Below are positions 6,788-12,667 of a DNA stretch of 12,667 nt, piece by piece. Within the stretch, counting starts at the first letter, position 1. Each line of letters opens with the position of its first letter. Below the pieces are notes generated by a model that was not told the DNA's origin, did no database searches, and saw only the letters and a list, made by a program, of their open reading frames with translations. The translations under genes were made by a program, and so were the position numbers. This DNA comes from WOZL01 sp041678645 (GTDB lineage Bacteria; Patescibacteriota; Dojkabacteria; SC72): assembly GCA_041678645.1 (NCBI GenBank), contig JBAYNT010000014.1, positions 1 through 12,667 on the forward strand, in the 5' to 3' direction.

Positions 6788-8383
6788 ATGGATAATACTG
6801 CCCAGAATAACGGAATTAATCTCACGTACCCTACTTTTAATGATGGGATAACCCCTCAGCCTACTACTGCGCCACAGGATACGGCACAAAATAATGTGCA
6901 ATTAACTCCTCTGCAAGATCTCGGCTATGGTGATTTCCAAGGAAACATAGATACTTCCCCAGTTGGTACAATTAAAGATGGTCTTGATGAGATTATGCCT
7001 GACCCTAAAAAGCCTAAAGCATTAGAGAGGACTCCTACGAGCAATAGTCTAGCTGAGCCTATGAGCACAAAAAATAAAAGGGAGTCGGAGTATTTAATTA
7101 CTCCAAAAGATGAGAGTAAGGATATCCAGCCACCTGAACCTGTAGAACAAATCATAGAACAAGAGATTAGTGACGAAGGAGCGATAGGAGTTCTTGATCT
7201 TGGCACTACTCCCCCACCTGACACTATTGATAACCCAGATCTTGATACCACAATGCCTGAGATAAGTGTCAAAAAGGATAATGAAAATATTCAAAAGGAT
7301 CCTGTGGTAGGAATGCCAGCGAATATTAAAATTACAGAGTTACTAGAATACACTATAGAAAAAGGTGCATCCGATTTACACATATCTGTAGGATATCCAG
7401 CAATTATTCGTGTAGATGGAGAATTAGAGGAGGTAAGTGAAAATATAATAGATCCAATGGAAGCAGAAGAATTGATACTACCATTGCTTAGTGATGATAA
7501 AAGGGAGTTACTTGAGGTAAATAAGGAGATAGATTTCGCCTATACTCATGAAGGGAGATATAAAGGCAGATTTAGAATTAATGCCTTCTATGCTATGAAA
7601 ACTCTCTCAGCAGCTTTTAGGTTAATACCTAGCAGGGTCAGAACAGTAGAAGAGCTTAAATTACCTCAGATCTATCATCAATTTACTAAGCTAAGGCAGG
7701 GTATGATACTAGTCACTGGTCCTACTGGACATGGTAAGAGTACGACTCTTGCTGCTATGCTCGAGGATATAAATAGGAATAAATTTTACAAAATAGTTAC
7801 TATTGAGGACCCAGTAGAGTATGTATTTGAGGGTAAGAAATCTTTAATCGATCAAAGAGAGATGGGTCAGGATACCCACTCATGGCCGATTGCTCTTAAA
7901 AGTGCAATGAGACAAGATCCTGATGTAATCCTAGTCGGAGAGATGAGAGATTACGAAACAATTTCCGCAGCTATAACATTAGCAGAAACAGGGCACTTAG
8001 TTTTTGCTACTTTACATACCAATAACTCTGCTCAGAGTATTGACAGAATGATAGATGTGTTTCCTGAGGAGCAACAATCTCAAGTTAGGGCTCAGCTTTC
8101 GAACATCTTAGAGGTTGTAATAGCCCAAAGACTAATACCTCTAGACCATGGAGGTAGAAGAGCGGTGGCAGAAATTCTGCTCATCAATCCTGCTGTTAAA
8201 AATCTCATTCGTGAAGGTAAGACTTATCAGGTCGACAATGTAATTAGAACGAGCTCAGATATAGGTATGGTGTCACTTGAGAGATCGTTGGTTGACTTAG
8301 TTAGAGAGGGTGTAATTAGTATCAAAACGGCACAGGAGTATGCGGTATACCCGGAGGAAGTTTCTAGATTACTTAAATCATAG
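6788..8383 (+). CDS. pilT: Type IV pilus retraction-type ATPase PilT with long N-terminal extension
   Basis: PilT is the hexameric ATPase that powers pilus disassembly and retraction. The PilT core starts near residue 180 (ITELLEYTIEKGASDLHIS, 182-200). It has Walker A GPTGHGKS (311-318), Asp box TIEDPVEY (338-345), Walker B DPDVILVGEMRD (377-388), His box GHLVFATLHTN (402-412), and the PilT-specific AVKNLIREGK (469-478), close to the canonical AIRNLIRE. At 531 residues it is far longer than the usual 340-370. The excess is residues 1-178, rich in Pro, Thr, Asn, Gln, Asp and Glu with no recognisable fold, probably disordered. A start at Met176 (base 7313) would give a normal-length PilT. I prefer 6788, because the frame is open throughout and the gap to pilB is then only 21 bases. 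Confidence 0.92.
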   Translation: MDNTAQNNGINLTYPTFNDGITPQPTTAPQDTAQNNVQLTPLQDLGYGDFQGNIDTSPVGTIKDGLDEIMPDPKKPKALERTPTSNSLAEPMSTKNKRESEYLITPKDESKDIQPPEPVEQIIEQEISDEGAIGVLDLGTTPPPDTIDNPDLDTTMPEISVKKDNENIQKDPVVGMPANIKITELLEYTIEKGASDLHISVGYPAIIRVDGELEEVSENIIDPMEAEELILPLLSDDKRELLEVNKEIDFAYTHEGRYKGRFRINAFYAMKTLSAAFRLIPSRVRTVEELKLPQIYHQFTKLRQGMILVTGPTGHGKSTTLAAMLEDINRNKFYKIVTIEDPVEYVFEGKKSLIDQREMGQDTHSWPIALKSAMRQDPDVILVGEMRDYETISAAITLAETGHLVFATLHTNNSAQSIDRMIDVFPEEQQSQVRAQLSNILEVVIAQRLIPLDHGGRRAVAEILLINPAVKNLIREGKTYQVDNVIRTSSDIGMVSLERSLVDLVREGVISIKTAQEYAVYPEEVSRLLKS

Positions 8384-8390
8384 ATAATAT

Positions 8391-9602
8391 ATGAAGAAAT
8401 TTAAATATTCTGCGAGAACAGTAGATGGAAAAGAGGTAAAAGGTAGTATTTCTGCCAGAGATGAGGCTGCTGTAGCAGAAATATTGCATGATAAAGGGTT
8501 GGTAATTGTTAACATCAAAGACTCTTTTGATTTTAATCTAGAGAAACTAAGTGAAATTAATATAGGTGGCGTACCCCTAAATGACAAGGTTATCTTTATG
8601 AGGCAGATGGCTACGATGGTGTCGGCAGGTCTTCCTCTTACAAGGTCTCTTGAAATTATGGGGCTTCAGGCTAGCAACCCGCAATTTCGTAATGTAATTA
8701 GTAGTGTAAAGAAGGGTGTGGAATCTGGTCAAGGTTTAGCGGAATCCTTTAGAGCTCAGGAGGAGATTTTTGATGAAGTGACTTTAAACTTAATTGAAGC
8801 CGGTGAGTCCAGTGGTAAATTAGATGTAATCCTTTTGAAGTTAGCAGTAGAGCTAGAAGAAAAGAAATCGTTAGGTTCTAAACTTAAGGGTGCTCTAATA
8901 TATCCGGCAATTATTCTTCTTGTTATCGTTGCGGTTATTCTTTTGCTTATGTTTATACTTGTACCCGCTATGTCTGATATATATTCCGAATTTGATGCAG
9001 AGCTTCCATGGACTACTACCCTACTGATTAACATGAGTAATTTTATGACAACCTACTGGTGGGCAGTATTGGTTGTTGTTGTAGTTTTAGGAGTCGGTGG
9101 TAAGGTGTATTTTGGTACAGAGAAAGGAAAGAGGGTCATGGACAAGATAGTTCTTAAGATCCCTGTGGTTAAGGATGTGGTAACTAAAACTCAGGTGGCA
9201 CAGTTTTCGAGAATAATGGCACTTCTTCTCTCTAGTGGTTTGTCTATACTTCAGGCTTTAGAGCTTTCTGCAAAATCGTTATCAAACTCTCTATTTAGAG
9301 ATGTAATCTTAGATGCTAGAGATGAAGTTGAAAAGGGTGGTTCACTTACAGTTCCAATTGCCCGTAGTCAATACTACCCTCTTTTGGTTAGTAGCATGAT
9401 TGCTGTTGGTGAGGAGACAGGTAATTTGGATGTAGTTTTAGAAAAGGTTGCTACATATTTTAAGGAGGAGGTTAATGAAGCAACGTCTAATCTCTCTTCC
9501 ATTTTAGAGCCTATTTTTCTTGTTGTAATGGGGGTTACTATTGGTTTTATAGCTATGGCCGTATATATGCCTATGTTCCAGTTGTCCTCTGTAATGACTT
9601 AG
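8391..9602 (+). CDS. pilC: Type IV pilus inner-membrane platform protein PilC (GspF family)
   Basis: PilC is the membrane platform that couples PilB and PilT to the growing pilus. The 403-residue length is typical. A short N-terminal domain (about 1-55) opens with FKYSARTVDGKEVKG. Two GspF repeats follow: the first around 65-190 (MRQMATMVSAGLPL, then NLIEAGESSGKLD), the second around 268-390 (FSRIMALLLSSGLSI, then IAVGEETGNLD). Membrane segments are near 168-193, 223-241 and 371-395, the usual topology. It starts 7 bases after the pilT stop, so it is translated from the same message. Its codon use (Ile: 16 ATT, 9 ATA, 6 ATC by hand count) contrasts sharply with pilD. Confidence 0.95.
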   Translation: MKKFKYSARTVDGKEVKGSISARDEAAVAEILHDKGLVIVNIKDSFDFNLEKLSEINIGGVPLNDKVIFMRQMATMVSAGLPLTRSLEIMGLQASNPQFRNVISSVKKGVESGQGLAESFRAQEEIFDEVTLNLIEAGESSGKLDVILLKLAVELEEKKSLGSKLKGALIYPAIILLVIVAVILLLMFILVPAMSDIYSEFDAELPWTTTLLINMSNFMTTYWWAVLVVVVVLGVGGKVYFGTEKGKRVMDKIVLKIPVVKDVVTKTQVAQFSRIMALLLSSGLSILQALELSAKSLSNSLFRDVILDARDEVEKGGSLTVPIARSQYYPLLVSSMIAVGEETGNLDVVLEKVATYFKEEVNEATSNLSSILEPIFLVVMGVTIGFIAMAVYMPMFQLSSVMT

Positions 9603-9629
9603 TTGACAGAGGGTATGTATTGGTGTAAT
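9603..9629 (+). promoter_or_regulatory. Predicted promoter of the first pilin gene
   Basis: A perfect TTGACA (9603-9608) starts directly after the pilC stop and is followed 15 bases later by TGTAAT (9624-9629, 5 of 6). TGG directly before it forms an extended -10. The spacer is short, which the extended -10 may offset. A second perfect TATAAT lies at 9647-9652, 18 bases before the pilin ATG, and could serve a separate start. Confidence 0.5.
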
Positions 9630-9670
9630 TTAGTTGTATAGATATATATAATTTTTTATTTAATAAATAT

Positions 9671-10219
9671 ATGAGAAAGAGTTTTAAAGCATTCACACTT
9701 GTTGAGATGCTTATCGTCATGGGTATTATAATCATACTTATGGCAGTTGGTATTACAGCAGGTAGGTTTGCTATCAATAGGGCTAATGATGTAGCACATC
9801 AGAACGCTGTAGATAACATTTATACCGCAATGCAGGCTTACTATGCTGACAATAGAAGATATCCTGTTCCTGGTGAAGGTGTCAAATTCACAGAGATGCT
9901 CGCTAACGACGAAGAAGAGTATTACATAGGGGAATATTTAGATGATGGTGCATTTGATGGGGGAACTGCAGCCACATATTTCTATGATACAGATGGTCTA
10001 GCACAGGAGATTGTCATATGTGTTTCACTATATGGTGAGGCTGACCAGGCTGGAAGGGAAGGGGAATTCTATTGCAATGGTAATGGCTTCGGCTCTACTT
10101 CTTCAGGTTTAGTCAAAGTTACCGACAAGATTATTTCCAGAGGACCAGAATTCGACACTTCACCCAATGCGCAGACATTTGATATGCAGCAGGTATGGGA
10201 CGGTGATGGTTGGGAATAG
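9671..10219 (+). CDS. Type IV pilin, probable major subunit
   Basis: This is a prepilin of 182 residues. The positively charged leader MRKSFKA is followed by a class III cleavage site, Ala7/Phe8, then FTLVEMLIVMGIIIILMAVG, the hydrophobic alpha-1 helix with Glu12 at mature position +5. The globular part carries Cys117 (VICVSL) and Cys135 (FYCNGNG), a likely disulfide pair. The -1 residue is Ala, where Gly is the rule. The gene has its own promoter candidates and is followed at once by a strong terminator, which fits an abundantly expressed major pilin. It shares the DGGT-ATY-Y block, the CVSL block and the final Cys-Gly-Gly pattern with the pilin at 11080. Which of the two is the main subunit is inferred from the promoter and terminator only. 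Confidence 0.88.
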   Translation: MRKSFKAFTLVEMLIVMGIIIILMAVGITAGRFAINRANDVAHQNAVDNIYTAMQAYYADNRRYPVPGEGVKFTEMLANDEEEYYIGEYLDDGAFDGGTAATYFYDTDGLAQEIVICVSLYGEADQAGREGEFYCNGNGFGSTSSGLVKVTDKIISRGPEFDTSPNAQTFDMQQVWDGDGWE

Positions 10220-10242
10220 AGTTGTTTAGAATTCGGTTTTTT

Positions 10243-10270
10243 ACTCCCCTCCTCCGAGGGGAGTTTTCTT
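10243..10270 (+). terminator. Rho-independent terminator after the first pilin gene
   Basis: A perfect 9-base-pair stem (ACTCCCCTC at 10243-10251 with GAGGGGAGT at 10256-10264) closes a four-base loop, CTCC, and is followed by TTTCTT. The minus strand has an A-run after the stem, so termination works on the plus strand only. It separates the pilB-pilT-pilC-pilin unit from pilD. Confidence 0.9.
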
Positions 10271-10285
10271 ATACCCCCTATCCTG

Positions 10286-10291
10286 TATAAT
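10286..10291 (+). promoter_or_regulatory. Candidate -10 box for pilD (leaderless)
   Basis: A perfect TATAAT lies 16 bases past the terminator and ends 6 bases before the pilD ATG, so the expected transcript start coincides with the start codon. No good -35 is present; that region would fall in the terminator stem and its T-rich tail. A promoter here makes sense because the terminator would otherwise silence pilD and the genes behind it. Confidence 0.5.
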
Positions 10292-10297
10292 TAAAAC

Positions 10298-11083
10298 ATG
10301 CAAATAATCCTACACATCTATTTCTTTCTTCTGGGTCTTGTATTAGCAAGTTTCTTAAACGCTCTAATGTATAGAATAGATAAAGAATATAAATATCCAG
10401 AGATATTTACTAAACCATCTCACTGTGAGAAATGTAAAAAACAATTACAATGGTACGACCTAATACCCATACTCTCTTACATATTTACTAAAGGAAAATG
10501 TAGTAAATGTAAAACTAAAATAAATACATACTACCCTCTATCAGAGCTATTCCTGGGGATATCTTTATTCCTACTCTACTATACCAACTCCCCATGGCAC
10601 ACATACCCAATACTCCTAATACTCTTTAGCCTTACCTACTTCGATATACAGTACAAAGCCATACCACAAACCCCTACTCTAGCATTCCTAGCACTAAGTA
10701 TCATATATCTAATATTTAACTCTATAGTTGAGGGCGTGCTTACTCTAAATGCTCTACCATCCGGCCTTATACTCTTACTATGTATAACCATACTCCTAAT
10801 AATTATGTATGGCTTTAAAAATTTCAAAGAAGGATTTGGCTTTGGGGACTTCCTAATACTGCTATCACTAAGCGCATTCTTAAATACCGAGCAATTCTGG
10901 TTACTTTTCTGGATATCAATACTCATCGCAGCTATAATAAGCATAGTAGGATTCGCTACTAAAAAATACAACAGGAAAACCGCCCTACCCCTTTTACCCT
11001 TCTTCACTTTAGGATATATTGTAGTAGTTGCCTATGCAGATCTAATATTGAAGTACTTAGCTCTAACATTTACAATTTTATGA
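10298..11083 (+). CDS. pilD: Prepilin peptidase PilD (aspartic membrane protease, probable N-methyltransferase)
   Basis: PilD cleaves prepilin leaders at the cytoplasmic membrane face and usually methylates the new N-terminus. The 261-residue protein is polytopic. The N-terminal part has GLVLASFLNALMYRI (13-27) and the zinc pairs Cys43/46 and Cys68/71, around LQWYDLIPILSY and ending YYPLSELFLG, as in bifunctional PilD. The catalytic Asp residues are Asp116 (FDIQYKAIP) and Asp184 (GFGD, 181-184). The Lys that usually follows in GxGDxK is Leu186. Codon use is unlike the neighbours: Ile is 26 ATA, 4 ATC and 3 ATT by hand count, and the coding strand is strikingly C-rich and G-poor. It starts just after the terminator, and its TGA overlaps the next ATG (ATGA), indicating translational coupling to the following pilin. 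Confidence 0.94.
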   Translation: MQIILHIYFFLLGLVLASFLNALMYRIDKEYKYPEIFTKPSHCEKCKKQLQWYDLIPILSYIFTKGKCSKCKTKINTYYPLSELFLGISLFLLYYTNSPWHTYPILLILFSLTYFDIQYKAIPQTPTLAFLALSIIYLIFNSIVEGVLTLNALPSGLILLLCITILLIIMYGFKNFKEGFGFGDFLILLSLSAFLNTEQFWLLFWISILIAAIISIVGFATKKYNRKTALPLLPFFTLGYIVVVAYADLILKYLALTFTIL

Positions 11084-11628
11084 AAAAAAGTAAAGCTTTT
11101 ACACTAATAGAGGTCCTAATCGTGATGGGTATCCTCATAATCTTAATAGGGTTGGCGATATCTGTAGGTAGATGGGCTATTAATAGGTCTAATAGGATAC
11201 AACATATGGATGCCGCACGTACGCTTGAGAGAACGCTGCTTCAATATAAGAATGAGAAAGGGTATGTCCCTAAATGTATAAACGCAGAAAACTGTCAACC
11301 TAGCACAGAGTTTTTTGCATTTGCTCTAGGATATAGAGGAGATGATGCGATATTAAAAGAGTATTTAGAAGTAACTCCCTTTGATGGCGGTACAGATGCT
11401 ACATACTATTATGTCTCAGATGATTTGGGCCAATTCTTTTTAGTTTGTGTCTCACTAGGAGGCGTTGACGACGAGTATAAAGGTGGGGCATACTGTACTG
11501 GTACAGGTATTGGCTATATCCCGGAAAATAATCCAATACCCAGAGAACAGTTAGAAGTAGAAGAAGTAAGCGAATACCTATCTTTTATCGATGATTCAGA
11601 TTGGAAAGACGGGAAATTCGCTAATTAA
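11080..11628 (+). CDS. Second type IV pilin, paralogue of the pilin at 9671
   Basis: This is a 182-residue prepilin, the same length as its paralogue. The leader MKKSKA is cleaved at Ala6/Phe7, followed by FTLIEVLIVMGILIILIGLA with Glu11 at +5. Matching blocks with the pilin at 9671 include GRWAINRSN against GRFAINRAN, a shared FDGGT-ATY stretch, VCVSLGG against ICVSLYG, and a late YC-G-G motif. It has an extra cysteine pair (Cys66 and Cys72) besides Cys123 and Cys139, so perhaps two disulfides. The start overlaps the pilD stop by 4 bases. The C-terminus is acidic. It could be a minor pilin or an alternative major pilin; the sequence alone does not decide. Confidence 0.87.
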   Translation: MKKSKAFTLIEVLIVMGILIILIGLAISVGRWAINRSNRIQHMDAARTLERTLLQYKNEKGYVPKCINAENCQPSTEFFAFALGYRGDDAILKEYLEVTPFDGGTDATYYYVSDDLGQFFLVCVSLGGVDDEYKGGAYCTGTGIGYIPENNPIPREQLEVEEVSEYLSFIDDSDWKDGKFAN

Positions 11629-11645
11629 AATTAATTAACTGCCTA

Positions 11646-12308
11646 GTGAAAAAATTTAAGGCCTATACACTAATGGAAATGCTAGTAGTCATGTCGATCT
11701 TGATTATACTTATGGGTCTAGGTTTTAGTGCATACGCTTCTTTTACAGAAACGACTAGATTTAACCAAGATGTTGCTAACCTACAAAGTGATATCCTAGT
11801 CCTACAGAGAGCATCTATGCTCTTAGAGAGAAAATCTGATGAATATTGGCTATATGGTGTAGGCATAGATTTTAATGGTGTTCGCAAGGGGAATGGTCAG
11901 TACTCATTCTTTAAATGGTGTTCAGAATTTGAGGATTTTGGTAACCCCTTAACCAAAGGTGAGTATCCATATGATGATCCTGAAAATTCTTCTGATGGCA
12001 AAATTCCCTCCACGATTTCCAACGGCTCAAAATGTGATAACACAACCGAAAACAGGCTACTCCGTTTAGGGGGGTACATGAACCACACCCTCGGGCTTAA
12101 AGATGATGTGAAAATAGAGAGTAAGATAAGGTTTCTTCTATTCGAATCAGTATCAGGTAGAGCCTTTCTTTATGAAGGAGATGGAACAAGGGTAGATGAA
12201 GATTTAGATATCGTCTTTATGAAGAACTTTGGACAAAATAAGACACTCACGGTAAAAAATTTAACAGGGAGAACTAAAATAACTGAGTATATAGAAGATG
12301 AAGGATAG
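11646..12308 (+). CDS. GspH/FimT-like minor pilin
   Basis: This is a 220-residue prepilin with a GTG start, forced because a TAG stop immediately precedes it in the same frame. The leader MKKFKA is cleaved at Ala6/Tyr7, followed by YTLMEMLVVMSILIILMG with Glu11 at +5. The mature part begins RFNQDVANLQSDILVLQRAS (38-57) and YWLYGVGIDF (67-76), the pattern of GspH/FimT pseudopilins (a helix, then a strand with YGVGI). Cys92 and Cys130 may pair. Such subunits usually sit at the pilus tip and help initiate assembly, and some FimT proteins bind DNA. It is 17 bases downstream of the previous pilin and overlaps the next gene by 11 bases, so these genes are co-translated. The tip role is family knowledge, not visible here. 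Confidence 0.78.
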   Translation: MKKFKAYTLMEMLVVMSILIILMGLGFSAYASFTETTRFNQDVANLQSDILVLQRASMLLERKSDEYWLYGVGIDFNGVRKGNGQYSFFKWCSEFEDFGNPLTKGEYPYDDPENSSDGKIPSTISNGSKCDNTTENRLLRLGGYMNHTLGLKDDVKIESKIRFLLFESVSGRAFLYEGDGTRVDEDLDIVFMKNFGQNKTLTVKNLTGRTKITEYIEDEG

Positions 12309-12667
12309 AGTCATTGCTAAAAAACAATTTAAAGCTTTAGGATTTATAGAAGTCCTTATAGCCATAGTCGTTGTGGGTATTGTATCTGCAGTATTTCTAT
12401 CTATATCTGGCCGTGCAATGAAAGACTTGATACAAGCAGAAAGGCTTGAATATATGGCAAGACTTGCAAAAAATGGGATGAATGTTGCTCAAGAGGTTGC
12501 TAATAGAGAAAAGGCAAATGTTGTTACTACTTCTGAAACTAACTATTTTCCTGACGACAATGGTAAATGCTATATCCCTCTGAAAAAAGAAGAAACAGGT
12601 GTAGGGGTTGTATATAGTTTTGAAAAAGAGCCGGAATCATCGAATAACTTTGTATCATATCCCAATG
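12298..12667 (+). CDS. PilV-like minor pilin, 5' part (runs off the right edge)
   Basis: The ATG at 12298, inside the end of the preceding gene, opens a frame that stays open to the window edge for 123 codons. The leader MKDRVIAKKQFKA is longer (13 residues), and cleavage at Ala13/Leu14 would leave LGFIEVLIAIVVVGIVSAVF with Glu18 at +5. The EVLIAIVVVGI run and the following GRAMKDLIQAERLEYMARLAKNG, with helical repeats after it, resemble PilV/GspI-type minor pilins, in which the segment after the membrane helix is rich in Ala and Arg. One Cys is visible at about residue 91. The 11-base overlap indicates coupling to the GspH-like gene. The C-terminal half is not in the window, so subfamily placement is tentative. 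Confidence 0.75.
   Translation, partial: MKDRVIAKKQFKALGFIEVLIAIVVVGIVSAVFLSISGRAMKDLIQAERLEYMARLAKNGMNVAQEVANREKANVVTTSETNYFPDDNGKCYIPLKKEETGVGVVYSFEKEPESSNNFVSYPN

Noticed and set aside
10636..11007. Open frame of 123 codons opposite pilD
   Set aside because: It is a shadow of the CTA/ATA-rich pilD codon pattern; pilD has complete catalytic motifs.
11081..11083. UGA read as glycine, as in Gracilibacteria and Absconditabacteria
   Set aside because: No gene here has an internal in-frame TGA, conserved glycines use GGN, and the only gene-ending TGA gives PilD a normal length.
1..12667. CRISPR array, tRNA or rRNA gene, insertion sequence or riboswitch
   Set aside because: I saw no spaced direct repeats, cloverleaf-like segment, transposase motif or long structured leader; coding density leaves no gap over about 100 bases.

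Overview
This AT-rich window looks like part of a Patescibacteria (Candidate Phyla Radiation, CPR) genome or a close relative. Four things suggest this. There is a compact type IV pilus locus, and no secretin or PilM/N/O gene lies inside the window. There is a short delta'-type clamp-loader subunit with no P-loop. Spacers are very small. No gene start has a clear Shine-Dalgarno sequence. The lineage below that level is not resolved. The standard bacterial code fits: no internal UGA interrupts any conserved gene, and TAG, TAA and TGA all end genes.

Left half, minus strand (1-3823): a clamp-loader gene (holB-like) is followed by gyrB and gyrA. gyrB has its own good promoter (TTAACA-N17-TAGAAT). 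gyrA follows gyrB by 9 bases and runs off the left edge. It is interrupted in frame by an amber codon at 171-173, and the homologous reading frame continues intact on the other side. A FemAB-like aminoacyl transferase gene (3848-4897, plus strand) is divergent from holB, with only 24 bases between the two start codons.

Right half, plus strand (4902-12667): a type IV pilus locus. A TTGACT-N17-TATCAT promoter precedes pilB (extension ATPase), pilT (retraction-type ATPase with an unusual N-terminal tail of about 178 residues) and pilC (platform protein). Next comes a probable major pilin with its own promoter and a textbook hairpin terminator (10243-10270). After the terminator a second unit starts with pilD (prepilin peptidase), followed by a second pilin paralogous to the first, a GspH/FimT-like minor pilin and a PilV-like minor pilin cut by the right edge. 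The last genes overlap or nearly abut.

Together these genes provide processing (PilD), assembly (PilB, PilC), probable retraction (PilT) and at least four subunits of a pilus that could serve attachment, twitching or DNA uptake. The observations most worth checking are the amber codon in gyrA, the alanine at the cleavage site of all four prepilins, the PilT tail, the altered ATPase motifs of PilB, the foreign-looking codon use of pilD, and the recurring -10 boxes placed just upstream of start codons, which suggest leaderless messages. I found no CRISPR array, tRNA, rRNA or insertion sequence. Every stretch over about 100 bases is covered by a gene.
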